Shown here: positions 1 through 5,295 of the stretch, one piece after another | How positions within the stretch are numbered: the first letter of the stretch is position 1 | Layout: the number at the start of each line of letters is the position of its first letter | NCBI GenBank assembly: GCA_900772575.1 | Contig: CAAHEN010000075.1 | Location: 1 to 5,295, forward strand | From: Bacteroidaceae bacterium | Lineage (GTDB): Bacteria; Bacteroidota; Bacteroidia; Bacteroidales; Bacteroidaceae | Direction: 5' to 3' | DNA length: 5,295 nucleotides | Program-made: the position numbers and the translations under genes | The notes under the pieces: generated by a model | The model's input: only the letters and a program-made list of their open reading frames with translations | The model's database searches: none | Told to the model about the DNA's origin: nothing

Positions 1-1788
1 CACCACCTCGCCGCCCAGCCGGCCGGCGTGCGGCCCCATGTCGACGATATAGTCGGCGGCGAGCATCATGTCCTTGTCGTGTTCGACGACAACGACCGTG
101 TTGCCCACGTCGCGCAGGGCTTTGAGTGAGTCGATGAGGCGCACGTTGTCGCGCTGGTGAAGCCCGATGCTGGGCTCGTCGAGGATGTAGAGCACGTTGA
201 CCAGTTGCGAGCCAATCTGCGTGGCAAGGCGGATGCGCTGGCTCTCGCCGCCGGAGAGGGAGAGCGTGGCGCGGGAGAGGGAGAGATAGTCAAGCCCCAC
301 GTCGAGCAGGAACTTCAGGCGGGTGCGCAGTTCCTTGAGAATCTCGACGGCGATGGCGCGGCGCTTGTTGTCGAGCCGGGTCTCGATGCCGTCGAGCCAG
401 GCATAGAGGTCGGCGATCTCCATGGAGGCCAAGTCGTAGATGCTCTTGCCCTCGAACTTGTAGGCCAGGGCCTCACGGTTGAGGCGGGCGCCGTGACAGG
501 CGGGACACTCGGTCTCGTAGGAGAACTGCTCCACCCAGTGGCGCATGGCGGCGGGCACGTCGCTGTCCGCCAGCTGTATGAGATAGTCTGTCAGGCCGTT
601 GAAGTCGTAGTAGTAGTCATCCGTCGTGTGTGAGAGCTTGGCAGGAATGCGCAGGCGCTCCGGCAGGCCGTTGAAAATGTCGTCGATAGCCTCTTCGGGC
701 AATTGGCCGACGGGCGTGTCGAGATCATAGCCGTACTGCTCAAGGATGGCGGCGATGGCCCAGAATATGAGAGAGTTCCCGTATTTGCCGAGCGGTATGA
801 TGCCGCCGCCGCGCACGCTGAGTTTCTCGTCGAGCACCTTGGAGCGGTCGAGTACGGTGATGCTGCCCAGTCCGCGGCATTTGGGGCAGGCGCCTTGCGC
901 CGTGTTGAATGAGAAATTGTTGGGTGCCGGTTCGCGGTAGGACAGGCCGCTGACGGGATCCATGAGGTTCTTTGAGAAGAATCGTGGCTTGGGGTCGCCC
1001 TTCGCCTGCGTGTCGAGCACCATCATCAGGCCCTGCCCCTGCTGCAGCGCCAGGCCGACGCTTTTGCGGAGGCGCTCGCGCTCCTTGTCGCTGACGGCCA
1101 GCTTGTCGATGACCACCTCGATGTCGTGGTTCTGGTAGCGGTTGACCTTCATGCCCGGGGTGACATCGCGCAGTTCGCCGTCGACGCGCACGGTCAGGAA
1201 ACCCTTGCGCCGCACGGTCTCGAAGAGCTCGCGGTAGTGTCCCTTGCGCGAGCGCACCAGCGGGGCGAGCAGCAGTGCCTTGCGGCCGTCATAGTCTTTC
1301 AGGATGAGGTCGACGACCTGTTCCTCAGTGTAGCGTATCATCGGCTCTCCGGTCGCGTAGCTGTAGGCTGTGGCGGCGCGGGCGTAGAGCAGGCGGAGGA
1401 AGTCGTAGATCTCGGTGACCGTCCCGACGGTCGAGCGCGGATTCTTGTTGGTGGTCTTCTGCTCGATGCTGATGACGGGGCTGAGGCCGTTGATCTCGTC
1501 GACGTCGGGCCGCTCGATGTTGTCCATGAAGTTGCGGGCGTAGGCGGAGAAAGTCTCGATATAGCGCCGCTGGCCTTCGGCGTAGAGGGTGTCGAAAGCC
1601 AGTGAGCTCTTGCCCGACCCACTCAGGCCGGTGATGACGTCGAGACTGTTGCGTGGCAAGACCACATCGACATTCTTGAGGTTGTTGACGCGGGCCCCGT
1701 AGATTTCTATGCGTCCCTCCTCCACCGCTTCACGGGGCGTGACGGGGCAGGAGGGTTCGTGCTGGTCTTCGTTCAAAGTTTTGTTCAT
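1..1788 (-). CDS. uvrA: UvrA, excinuclease ABC subunit A (N-terminal 596 residues; C-terminus beyond the left edge)
   Basis: UvrA is the damage-sensing ABC ATPase of bacterial nucleotide excision repair. It works as a dimer in the cytoplasm, scans DNA with UvrB, loads UvrB at the lesion and leaves. Visible in order: an N-terminal extension of about 25 residues; the first strand motif (IEIYGARVNNLKN, 27-39); Walker A GLSGSGKSS (54-62); the block ISIEQKTTNKNPRSTVGT (106-123); the region corresponding to the UvrB-binding domain (about 131-255), which marks a true UvrA rather than the shorter UvrA2 type; CxxC pairs at C301/C304 and C428/C431; ABC signature LSGGE (511-515); Walker B YILDEPS (534-540); and the switch histidine H570. 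The frame is open to base 1, so roughly the last 340 residues of a family-typical 930-940 lie outside. ATG 1788 is the only ATG between the previous gene's stop and the conserved core. It has no Shine-Dalgarno, as is usual in Bacteroidota. The segment matching the first E. coli zinc CxxC lacks cysteines. Confidence 0.98.
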   Translation of the reverse strand, partial: MNKTLNEDQHEPSCPVTPREAVEEGRIEIYGARVNNLKNVDVVLPRNSLDVITGLSGSGKSSLAFDTLYAEGQRRYIETFSAYARNFMDNIERPDVDEINGLSPVISIEQKTTNKNPRSTVGTVTEIYDFLRLLYARAATAYSYATGEPMIRYTEEQVVDLILKDYDGRKALLLAPLVRSRKGHYRELFETVRRKGFLTVRVDGELRDVTPGMKVNRYQNHDIEVVIDKLAVSDKERERLRKSVGLALQQGQGLMMVLDTQAKGDPKPRFFSKNLMDPVSGLSYREPAPNNFSFNTAQGACPKCRGLGSITVLDRSKVLDEKLSVRGGGIIPLGKYGNSLIFWAIAAILEQYGYDLDTPVGQLPEEAIDDIFNGLPERLRIPAKLSHTTDDYYYDFNGLTDYLIQLADSDVPAAMRHWVEQFSYETECPACHGARLNREALAYKFEGKSIYDLASMEIADLYAWLDGIETRLDNKRRAIAVEILKELRTRLKFLLDVGLDYLSLSRATLSLSGGESQRIRLATQIGSQLVNVLYILDEPSIGLHQRDNVRLIDSLKALRDVGNTVVVVEHDKDMMLAADYIVDMGPHAGRLGGEVV

Positions 1789-1808
1789 GGAGATGAGACA
1801 ATAATGGC

Positions 1809-1824
1809 CACCGCTGTTGCGGTG
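1809..1824 (-). other. Small perfect hairpin between the type IX cargo gene and uvrA
   Basis: A six-base perfect inverted repeat (CACCGC / GCGGTG) encloses the four-base loop AACA on the minus strand. It lies in the 69-base gap between the stop of the upstream gene and the uvrA start. The bases after it are only mildly T-rich (ATTATTGTCT), so it is at best a weak terminator and could instead sit in the uvrA leader. No TAnnTTTG promoter is visible in this gap, so I expect uvrA to be reached by read-through, at least in part. Confidence 0.3.
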
Positions 1825-1857
1825 TCGGGCTGTGGCGCCGCAGGCACTGGGATGGCG

Positions 1858-2547
1858 TCAGTTGGTGCCCGAGGTGCCGCTCTCAGTGTAGCCGCGCAAG
1901 ATGTTGATGACCTTCTTGACGCTGTAATCGCGGCCGTCGGCGCCACGTGCCTTGACAACGAGGTAATAGGCGCCGTCGGGGACGTCATGTCCGCCGCTGC
2001 GTCCGTCCCAGCCGCCGGCGGGGTCTTTCCATCCGTAGAGCTTCTTGCCCCAGCGGTTGTAGACGCTGGCCTCGAAACTGACGATGCTCTGGTAGCCCTC
2101 CTTGGCCTTGAACACGTCGTTGATGCCGTCGCCGTTGGGGGAGAAGGCATTGGGAAACTCCAGTTTCGACTCACTGATGCTGACGGTGAAGGGGGCGTCC
2201 ATGACATACTGCACGGTGTCCACGCCGTCGACAAATGAGATGTAGAGCTCGATGCTGAATGTGCCGCTCTCGGCGAAAGTGTAGCTCGTCTGCTCATCGT
2301 AGCGGACGAGGAAGGGCTGCGACTCGCCCTGGCGGGTGAAGCGCCATTCGTAGAGCGGCGTGTAGTTGCCGATGTCCTCGGCGTTGGCGTTGAAAGTGGC
2401 GGTCAGAGGGGCTGAGCCGTCGTAGGCCGTTTCGTCGCTCGTCGTGCCGTCGGCGGCGGTGACGCTCATCGTCGGCGATGCCGTCTGCGCGGCGATGCCG
2501 GTGGCAAAGCTGACAAACAGACAGCAGAACAGCAATATTTTAGTCAT
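1858..2547 (-). CDS. Small secreted protein: PKD-like domain plus type B C-terminal sorting domain of the type IX secretion system
   Basis: A 229-residue exported protein. Residues 1-20 are a Sec signal peptide (MTKILLFCCLFVSFATGIAA, probably cut before Q21). Residues about 24-122 look like a single PKD/Ig-like beta-sandwich (YEWRF 66-70, then TYTF-like and GTFSIELYISF 95-105). Residues 130-218 are the gliding-motility-associated (CHU_C, TIGR04131-type) domain: EFPNAFSPNGDGINDVF (130-146), VYNRWGKKLYGW (162-173), GWDGR (179-183), VPDGAYYLVVKA (189-200) and VKKVINILR (210-218). Domains of this family direct proteins through the outer membrane via type IX secretion to the cell surface or medium. 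An 11-residue Ser/Gly/Thr-rich tail follows. ATG 2547 is chosen over the ATG at 2616 because it puts the signal peptide at the N-terminus, and because the consensus promoter at 2587-2618 would put the transcript start near 2580, inside the longer frame. No catalytic domain is present, so a binding, adhesive or structural role is likely; the ligand is unknown. Confidence 0.93.
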   Translation of the reverse strand: MTKILLFCCLFVSFATGIAAQTASPTMSVTAADGTTSDETAYDGSAPLTATFNANAEDIGNYTPLYEWRFTRQGESQPFLVRYDEQTSYTFAESGTFSIELYISFVDGVDTVQYVMDAPFTVSISESKLEFPNAFSPNGDGINDVFKAKEGYQSIVSFEASVYNRWGKKLYGWKDPAGGWDGRSGGHDVPDGAYYLVVKARGADGRDYSVKKVINILRGYTESGTSGTN

Positions 2548-2586
2548 AGCGATTGGTTTCACGGCCCGCAGGATATGTTTCGGTTG

Positions 2587-2618
2587 CAAAGTTAGTGTAA
2601 ACGGGTGGGATGGCAAAA
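2587..2618 (-). promoter_or_regulatory. Bacteroidota-type promoter for the type IX cargo gene (and probably uvrA)
   Basis: On the minus strand, TTTTG (2618-2614) is followed by exactly 19 bases and then TAACTTTG (2594-2587). This matches the -33 TTTG and -7 TAnnTTTG consensus of the Bacteroidota primary sigma factor at the usual spacing. Transcription should begin near 2580, giving a leader of about 33 bases before ATG 2547. It lies downstream of the terminator of the preceding gene, as expected for the head of a new unit. The -33 element overlaps a short palindrome at 2612-2624. Confidence 0.8.
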
Positions 2619-2667
2619 CTTGCCCGCTGGTTTTTGGACGGGACTTGGCAGCCTGTCCGCTCCTGCT

Positions 2668-2744
2668 CGCCCTTCACCCAAAGAAAATCCGCCTCCACTC
2701 GCGCTTTCGCGGAATGGGGGCGGATACTTTCTTTTTCCCGGGCG
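2668..2744 (-). terminator. Strong hairpin terminator after the LruC-like lipoprotein gene
   Basis: The core arms are 2680-2697 and 2715-2734. AAAGAAA (2680-2686) pairs with TTTCTTT (2728-2734), and ATCCGCCTCCA (2687-2697) pairs with TGGGGGCGGAT (2715-2725) with one G-T wobble. An unpaired AC (2726-2727) is bulged. CGCG/CGCG (2700-2703 / 2708-2711) around a CTTT loop forms the tip, and CGCCC/GGGCG (2668-2672 / 2740-2744) can extend the base. Read on the minus strand, the GC-rich stem is followed by TTTTCTTT, and it begins a few bases after the stop at 2749: a typical intrinsic terminator. The plus-strand reading also ends in a T-rich run, so it could work both ways, although no plus-strand gene is seen. 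Confidence 0.8.
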
Positions 2745-2748
2745 TAGG

Positions 2749-4329
2749 TCACTGGCCCGTGTAGTCCTGGCCGATGCTGACCACACGGTTGCCGTCGAAG
2801 GTTGTCCACCATGCGCCGTCAGGATAAGTCGGGAAGGCCTCGGCGAGGGTGCTGCCCTCAGCGGGATGGGGCGTTCCGACGGGGGCGATGATGTAGTCGC
2901 CGGCCTTGCCGTTGAAGAGGAAACCCTTGCCGGCGGCGCTCATGATGCCAGCCACGGCCTGCTCGATGTCCTCGCCGCTCTCAGCCTCGCGGGGGTAGAG
3001 CATGAACGAGAGGGTGGCGAAAGGCTTGCCGTTGAACGCCGACTGGGTCACGTTGTACCAGCCCTGGCTGTCGAGCCCGAACCAGCCATGCTCGTTGCCG
3101 TTCGTCAGCAGCCACTGCAGGTTGCCGCCTGAGAGGGTCAGGGCATCGCTTTGGCGCAGGGTCAGGCCGCAGTCGCGGAAGTCGGGCACGCCGTCGAGCG
3201 GTGTCTCCTTCACGTCGATGCCGTGGATGGTGACGTGCATGTCGTCCACCGGACAGACGTAGCGGTCGAGGCCGCTGAGGTTCAGGCCTACCTCATCGAG
3301 CCCCTTGTCGCTCAGGGCGCGCAGGTGCATGACCACCTTGACGTAGGGCGACTGGCCGTCCTTGGGGAAGCGGGCCTCTACGTCGTAGTCGACCACCAGA
3401 TCGTTGTAGTCCTTGTCGCCGTCACCGTCGTAGAGCATCACGCCGGCGTCGTGGTAGATGCCTTCAGCGGTCGAGGGCTGGTCGGGGTCTACCGGCGCGG
3501 GCAGTGAGCGATCTGTATAGAGGGGGTCGTTGGGCACCTTGGGCGTGTCCTTGAGCGTCAGGTAGCCGTAGACACGCGGTGTGCCCTTGCGCTGCTGCAC
3601 CATGTACCAGATGATCTTGTACTTCGAAGCGAAATCCTGCTGGATCTGTGGAACGGGCAGGCTCTTCAGGATGGCGCTCTCGGGGATCGACTTGATCAGT
3701 CCAGCCGTGGCAGAGCCGTCGCGGCTGTAGACGTACTTGCGGCCGTCGTTGGTGGTGTACCAGTCGGCGCCATCGGTTTGCACCTGGCCTGTGTTGCCGT
3801 AGCTGCCGCCGTAGCCCAGATCACCCTTCTCGTCCTTGGGATAGAAGTGGGTCAGATCTTGGCCGTTGAACGGCTGGCCGCCGGCGATGCGCTCGTCGAT
3901 GCAGACAAAGTAGTAGGCGTCTTGTGTCGCGGTCGCGGTACCGGTGGTCGCAGCGGTGCCCAGCACGCGGCCGGGCAATAGGATGTCCTGACCGATGCGG
4001 GTCGTGCCGTCGTAGAGGTCTACGCTCGTCGGCGTGGCCGAGTAGAGGCGGATGTGGCCGCTTACGAGCGTGCTGTTGGCGTGGCTGGCGGTCTGGGTGA
4101 AGGGCGCTGTGAGTTCGGCATCTTTACCGCTGCTCTTGTACTTTACGGTCACGGCGGTGGTGCCGCAGGTGACAACGACGGGAATCTCCTTGACCCCCGA
4201 TTCGAGCACGGCCTGCGATGTGCCCGTGCCGGACGCGGTGTCTGGCACGGCGTCGTCTGAGCTTGAGCAGCCAGCCAAAGCCAGCAGTGCGCCCAGAACG
4301 CTGAATTTCATGAGCTGTTTCATCATCAT
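2749..4329 (-). CDS. Probable surface lipoprotein, LruC/DUF4842-like
   Basis: A 526-residue lipoprotein. The N-terminus is a short basic and hydrophobic signal ending in the lipobox LALAGC with lipidated C21. The next residues, SSSDDAVPD, resemble the acidic lipoprotein export signal that sends Bacteroidota lipoproteins to the outer face of the outer membrane. The middle (about 45-270) is a beta-rich region with no family I recognise. From about 285 onwards it resembles LruC-domain proteins: an Asp-rich GDGDKDYNDLVVDY (302-315), which could bind calcium, a beta-rich core with EVGLNLSGL (346-354), and a closing segment GKAGDYIIAPVGTPHP (474-489) followed by EAFPTYPDGAWW (497-508), which loosely parallels the family's end. 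The function of that family is not established. Three successive ATGs (4329, 4326, 4323) are possible starts and a fourth is at 4311; I chose the first. No Shine-Dalgarno or consensus promoter precedes it, so it is probably read from upstream. The lipoprotein call is firm, the LruC assignment moderate. Confidence 0.88.
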   Translation of the reverse strand: MMMKQLMKFSVLGALLALAGCSSSDDAVPDTASGTGTSQAVLESGVKEIPVVVTCGTTAVTVKYKSSGKDAELTAPFTQTASHANSTLVSGHIRLYSATPTSVDLYDGTTRIGQDILLPGRVLGTAATTGTATATQDAYYFVCIDERIAGGQPFNGQDLTHFYPKDEKGDLGYGGSYGNTGQVQTDGADWYTTNDGRKYVYSRDGSATAGLIKSIPESAILKSLPVPQIQQDFASKYKIIWYMVQQRKGTPRVYGYLTLKDTPKVPNDPLYTDRSLPAPVDPDQPSTAEGIYHDAGVMLYDGDGDKDYNDLVVDYDVEARFPKDGQSPYVKVVMHLRALSDKGLDEVGLNLSGLDRYVCPVDDMHVTIHGIDVKETPLDGVPDFRDCGLTLRQSDALTLSGGNLQWLLTNGNEHGWFGLDSQGWYNVTQSAFNGKPFATLSFMLYPREAESGEDIEQAVAGIMSAAGKGFLFNGKAGDYIIAPVGTPHPAEGSTLAEAFPTYPDGAWWTTFDGNRVVSIGQDYTGQ

Positions 4330-4365
4330 TGATGTTTTATGGATTAGATATTTATCGGTTTCATC

Positions 4366-4415
4366 GGGATTTTCAGGTAGCCAGGCCGCAGTTGCCGCTG
4401 CCGGTCTGAAAGCCC
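4366..4415 (-). repeat. Imperfect inverted repeat in the gap between the two lipoprotein genes
   Basis: The outer arms are GGGATTTTCAG (4366-4376) and CTGAAAGCCC (4406-4415), pairing TTTCAG/CTGAAA and GGG/CCC around a small internal loop. Inside, CCGCAG (4386-4391) can pair with CTGC (4398-4401) and GG (4403-4404) across one bulged base. It begins 11 bases after the DUF1573 gene's first stop. The minus-strand side is not followed by a T-run, so this is not a standard terminator. It might damp read-through, protect mRNA ends, or mean nothing. The rest of the 97-base gap (4330-4426) is AT-richer but has no TAnnTTTG element. Confidence 0.35.
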
Positions 4416-4426
4416 TTCTTGTCTCA

Positions 4427-4984
4427 TCATTCGTCCCTCCAGGGGAAGCGCCCGTGCGAGCGGCTGTCGCGCTCGATGTCGACGTAATAGCCGCGCTCCG
4501 ACTCGTCGCCGTTGACCAGTCCCTCGACGCCGGTGCGCGATGGGTGGACGTCCTTGTACACCTCCTCATAGTCGCGGGTGATGCCACTCTGGGGCACCAC
4601 GTTGACATCGAAGACCAAGGCGGCCATACCGTTCGGACGGATATTCCCGAACAAGCGTATCACGTGGCGCACATAGCCTACGTTCATCTCGCTGCGGTAC
4701 TTGAACTTGAGTGTGATCTTCTTGCCGGGCGGCACGATGTTGTTGTTGTCGCCATCTACCGAGATGCAACCGCAAGAGGGCTGGACATCGGTGATGACCA
4801 AGGGCACATCGCCGATGTTGGCCACTTTGTACTGCAGGTCGAGTTCCTGTCCCGACACCACGGGATAGTAATGGCGGACGGAGTCTTGTACAATCACGGT
4901 GGTGGGGCCAACGCGCTTGCTGCATCCGGCCAAGAACAGCAGCGGCAGGACGCCGCAGATCATAACTGTCAGCAAATATCTCAC
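4427..4984 (-). CDS. DUF1573 domain lipoprotein
   Basis: A 185-residue predicted lipoprotein. The N-terminus is a hydrophobic signal with lipobox LFLAGC and lipidated C21. The mature part begins SKRVGPTT, which is basic rather than acidic, so it probably faces the periplasm. Residues about 36-131 form a DUF1573 beta-sandwich: YPVVSGQELDLQYKVANIG (40-58), PLVITDVQPSCGC (61-73), PPGKKITLKFKYRSE (85-99) and GYVRHVIRLFGN (103-114). The PSCGC motif is the family hallmark; the biochemical role is not known. A charged tail of about 50 residues (132-185) ends in two consecutive in-frame TGA stops. I chose GTG 4984 because a perfect AAGGAGGTGA lies five bases upstream (counted from GGAGG). An in-frame ATG at 5005 is the alternative and would add seven residues (MPKKEVN), partly encoded by that same motif. 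It follows the upstream gene by 40 bases (19 with the ATG start), so co-transcription is likely. Confidence 0.92.
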   Translation of the reverse strand: MRYLLTVMICGVLPLLFLAGCSKRVGPTTVIVQDSVRHYYPVVSGQELDLQYKVANIGDVPLVITDVQPSCGCISVDGDNNNIVPPGKKITLKFKYRSEMNVGYVRHVIRLFGNIRPNGMAALVFDVNVVPQSGITRDYEEVYKDVHPSRTGVEGLVNGDESERGYYVDIERDSRSHGRFPWRDE

Positions 4985-4986
4985 AT

Positions 4987-4996
4987 TCACCTCCTT
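4987..4996 (-). promoter_or_regulatory. Perfect Shine-Dalgarno sequence deciding the GTG start of the DUF1573 gene
   Basis: The minus strand reads AAGGAGGTGA followed by AT and then GTG (4984-4982). This is fully complementary to the conserved bacterial anti-Shine-Dalgarno, with five bases from GGAGG to the start. Most Bacteroidota genes lack such sites because their ribosomes shield the anti-Shine-Dalgarno, so this one stands out. The other two starts visible in this window, at 1788 and 2547, have none. Confidence 0.65.
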
Positions 4997-5024
4997 TTTT
5001 GGCATTGATAGCTTGTTGTCTTAT

Positions 5025-5295
5025 CTAGAAATGGGCATAGATCTCATCGCAGGCCATCTGGCACCGGGCGTCTGCCGTCACGGGCTTCACGACGCGCAGC
5101 TCGACCGGTTTGCCGGAGTCGATGCCCGCCGCGCCGATGTGCGCCACGGCACGTGACCAAGCGGCGTCGTGCGCCTGTGGCTCGGGTGTGGCCACGGCGA
5201 CCTGGCGGCCGTCTTGCCAGAGTTCGACGCGGGCCGGGGCATAGATGTGCCACAACGGGGCATCGAGAAACGACATCTCCACGGCGGCTCCCGCC
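5025..5295 (-). CDS. C-terminal 89 residues of an unidentified protein; possible terminal carbohydrate-binding-like beta-sandwich
   Basis: The frame is open to the right edge and ends at TAG 5027-5025; the start lies outside. The segment alternates polar and hydrophobic residues as in a beta-sandwich: VEMSFLDAPLWHIYAP, then ARVELWQDGRQVAVATPEP, a stretch with AWSRAVAHIGAAG, then GKPVELRVVKP, and a final CQMACDEIYAHF. The pattern of a strand carrying an 'xDGRxV' turn and a closing 'DEI' strand recalls galactose-binding-like modules at the ends of Bacteroidota glycosidases such as GH20 hexosaminidases. I cannot confirm this from 89 residues, and the catalytic part, if any, is not in view. An internal GTG/ATG near 5282-5274 is not taken as the start because the frame continues upstream without a stop. 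The gene precedes the DUF1573 lipoprotein closely and probably shares its transcript. Confidence 0.82.
   Translation of the reverse strand, partial: AGAAVEMSFLDAPLWHIYAPARVELWQDGRQVAVATPEPQAHDAAWSRAVAHIGAAGIDSGKPVELRVVKPVTADARCQMACDEIYAHF

Noticed and set aside
157..1605. Several plus-strand open frames of 70-160 codons opposite uvrA
   Set aside because: They are antisense shadows of the conserved UvrA reading frame, with repetitive Val/Ala/Gly/Glu translations.
1785..2297. 170-codon minus-strand frame overlapping the type IX cargo gene
   Set aside because: It is an alternative frame of a gene with clear CHU_C motifs; its translation is Ser/Thr/Pro/Arg-rich without any domain.
2548..2616. 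23-codon N-terminal extension of the type IX cargo protein
   Set aside because: It would precede the signal peptide, and it contains the -7 element of the promoter, upstream of the expected transcript start.
2540..2812. Small minus-strand open frames across the intergenic region (2540-2812 and 2592-2786)
   Set aside because: They begin inside the end of the larger lipoprotein gene in another frame and run through the terminator and promoter; no start signal or domain is seen.
4330..4608. Upstream extension of the LruC-like frame by 93 codons into the DUF1573 gene
   Set aside because: It would put the lipoprotein signal in the middle of the protein and overlap the DUF1573 coding region in another frame; the translation is low-complexity Ser/Thr/Ala/Arg.
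4052..5008. Long plus-strand open frame (318 codons) over the two lipoprotein genes
   Set aside because: It lies antisense to a DUF1573 gene with clear signal peptide and family motifs and to the start of the larger lipoprotein. Its translation has no recognisable domain, and the GC-rich codon pattern of the minus-strand genes explains the lack of stops.

Overview
The window reads almost entirely on the minus strand and looks like chromosomal DNA from a GC-rich member of the Bacteroidales (Prevotella/Porphyromonas-like; genus not resolvable here). Three signs support this. The protein at 1858-2547 ends in a type B C-terminal domain of the type IX secretion system, which is restricted to Bacteroidota. 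The promoter in front of it matches the Bacteroidota consensus (TTTG, 19-base spacer, TAnnTTTG). The UvrA sequence is of Bacteroidales type.

Layout in the direction of transcription, right to left. (1) 5025-5295: the last 89 residues of a protein entering from the right edge. It is probably a terminal beta-sandwich, possibly the tail of a glycosidase. (2) 4427-4984: a small DUF1573 lipoprotein that starts 40 bases after the previous stop (19 bases if the upstream ATG is used). It has a perfect Shine-Dalgarno sequence, which is unusual for this phylum. (3) 2749-4329: a 526-residue lipoprotein with an acidic surface-export-like signal and an Asp-rich GDGDKDYND motif, resembling LruC/DUF4842 proteins. 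(4) 2668-2744: a strong hairpin terminator just after that stop. (5) 2587-2618: a consensus promoter. (6) 1858-2547: a 229-residue secreted protein made of a signal peptide, one PKD-like domain and a type IX sorting domain. (7) 1-1788: the first 596 residues of UvrA, whose C-terminus lies beyond the left edge.

The terminator and promoter between 2587 and 2744 divide the window into two transcription units. The upstream unit is a run of envelope or surface proteins, probably co-transcribed. The downstream unit pairs the small type IX cargo with the DNA repair gene uvrA, with 69 bases between them and no recognisable promoter in that gap. The pairing looks like co-transcription by position and does not imply shared function.

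I see no tRNA, rRNA, CRISPR array, insertion sequence or phage gene, and no sign of a new multi-gene system. The points worth a second look are small: the Shine-Dalgarno sequence, the contrasting residues after the two lipoprotein cysteines, the minimal type IX cargo, the missing first CxxC pair in UvrA, and two structured intergenic regions.
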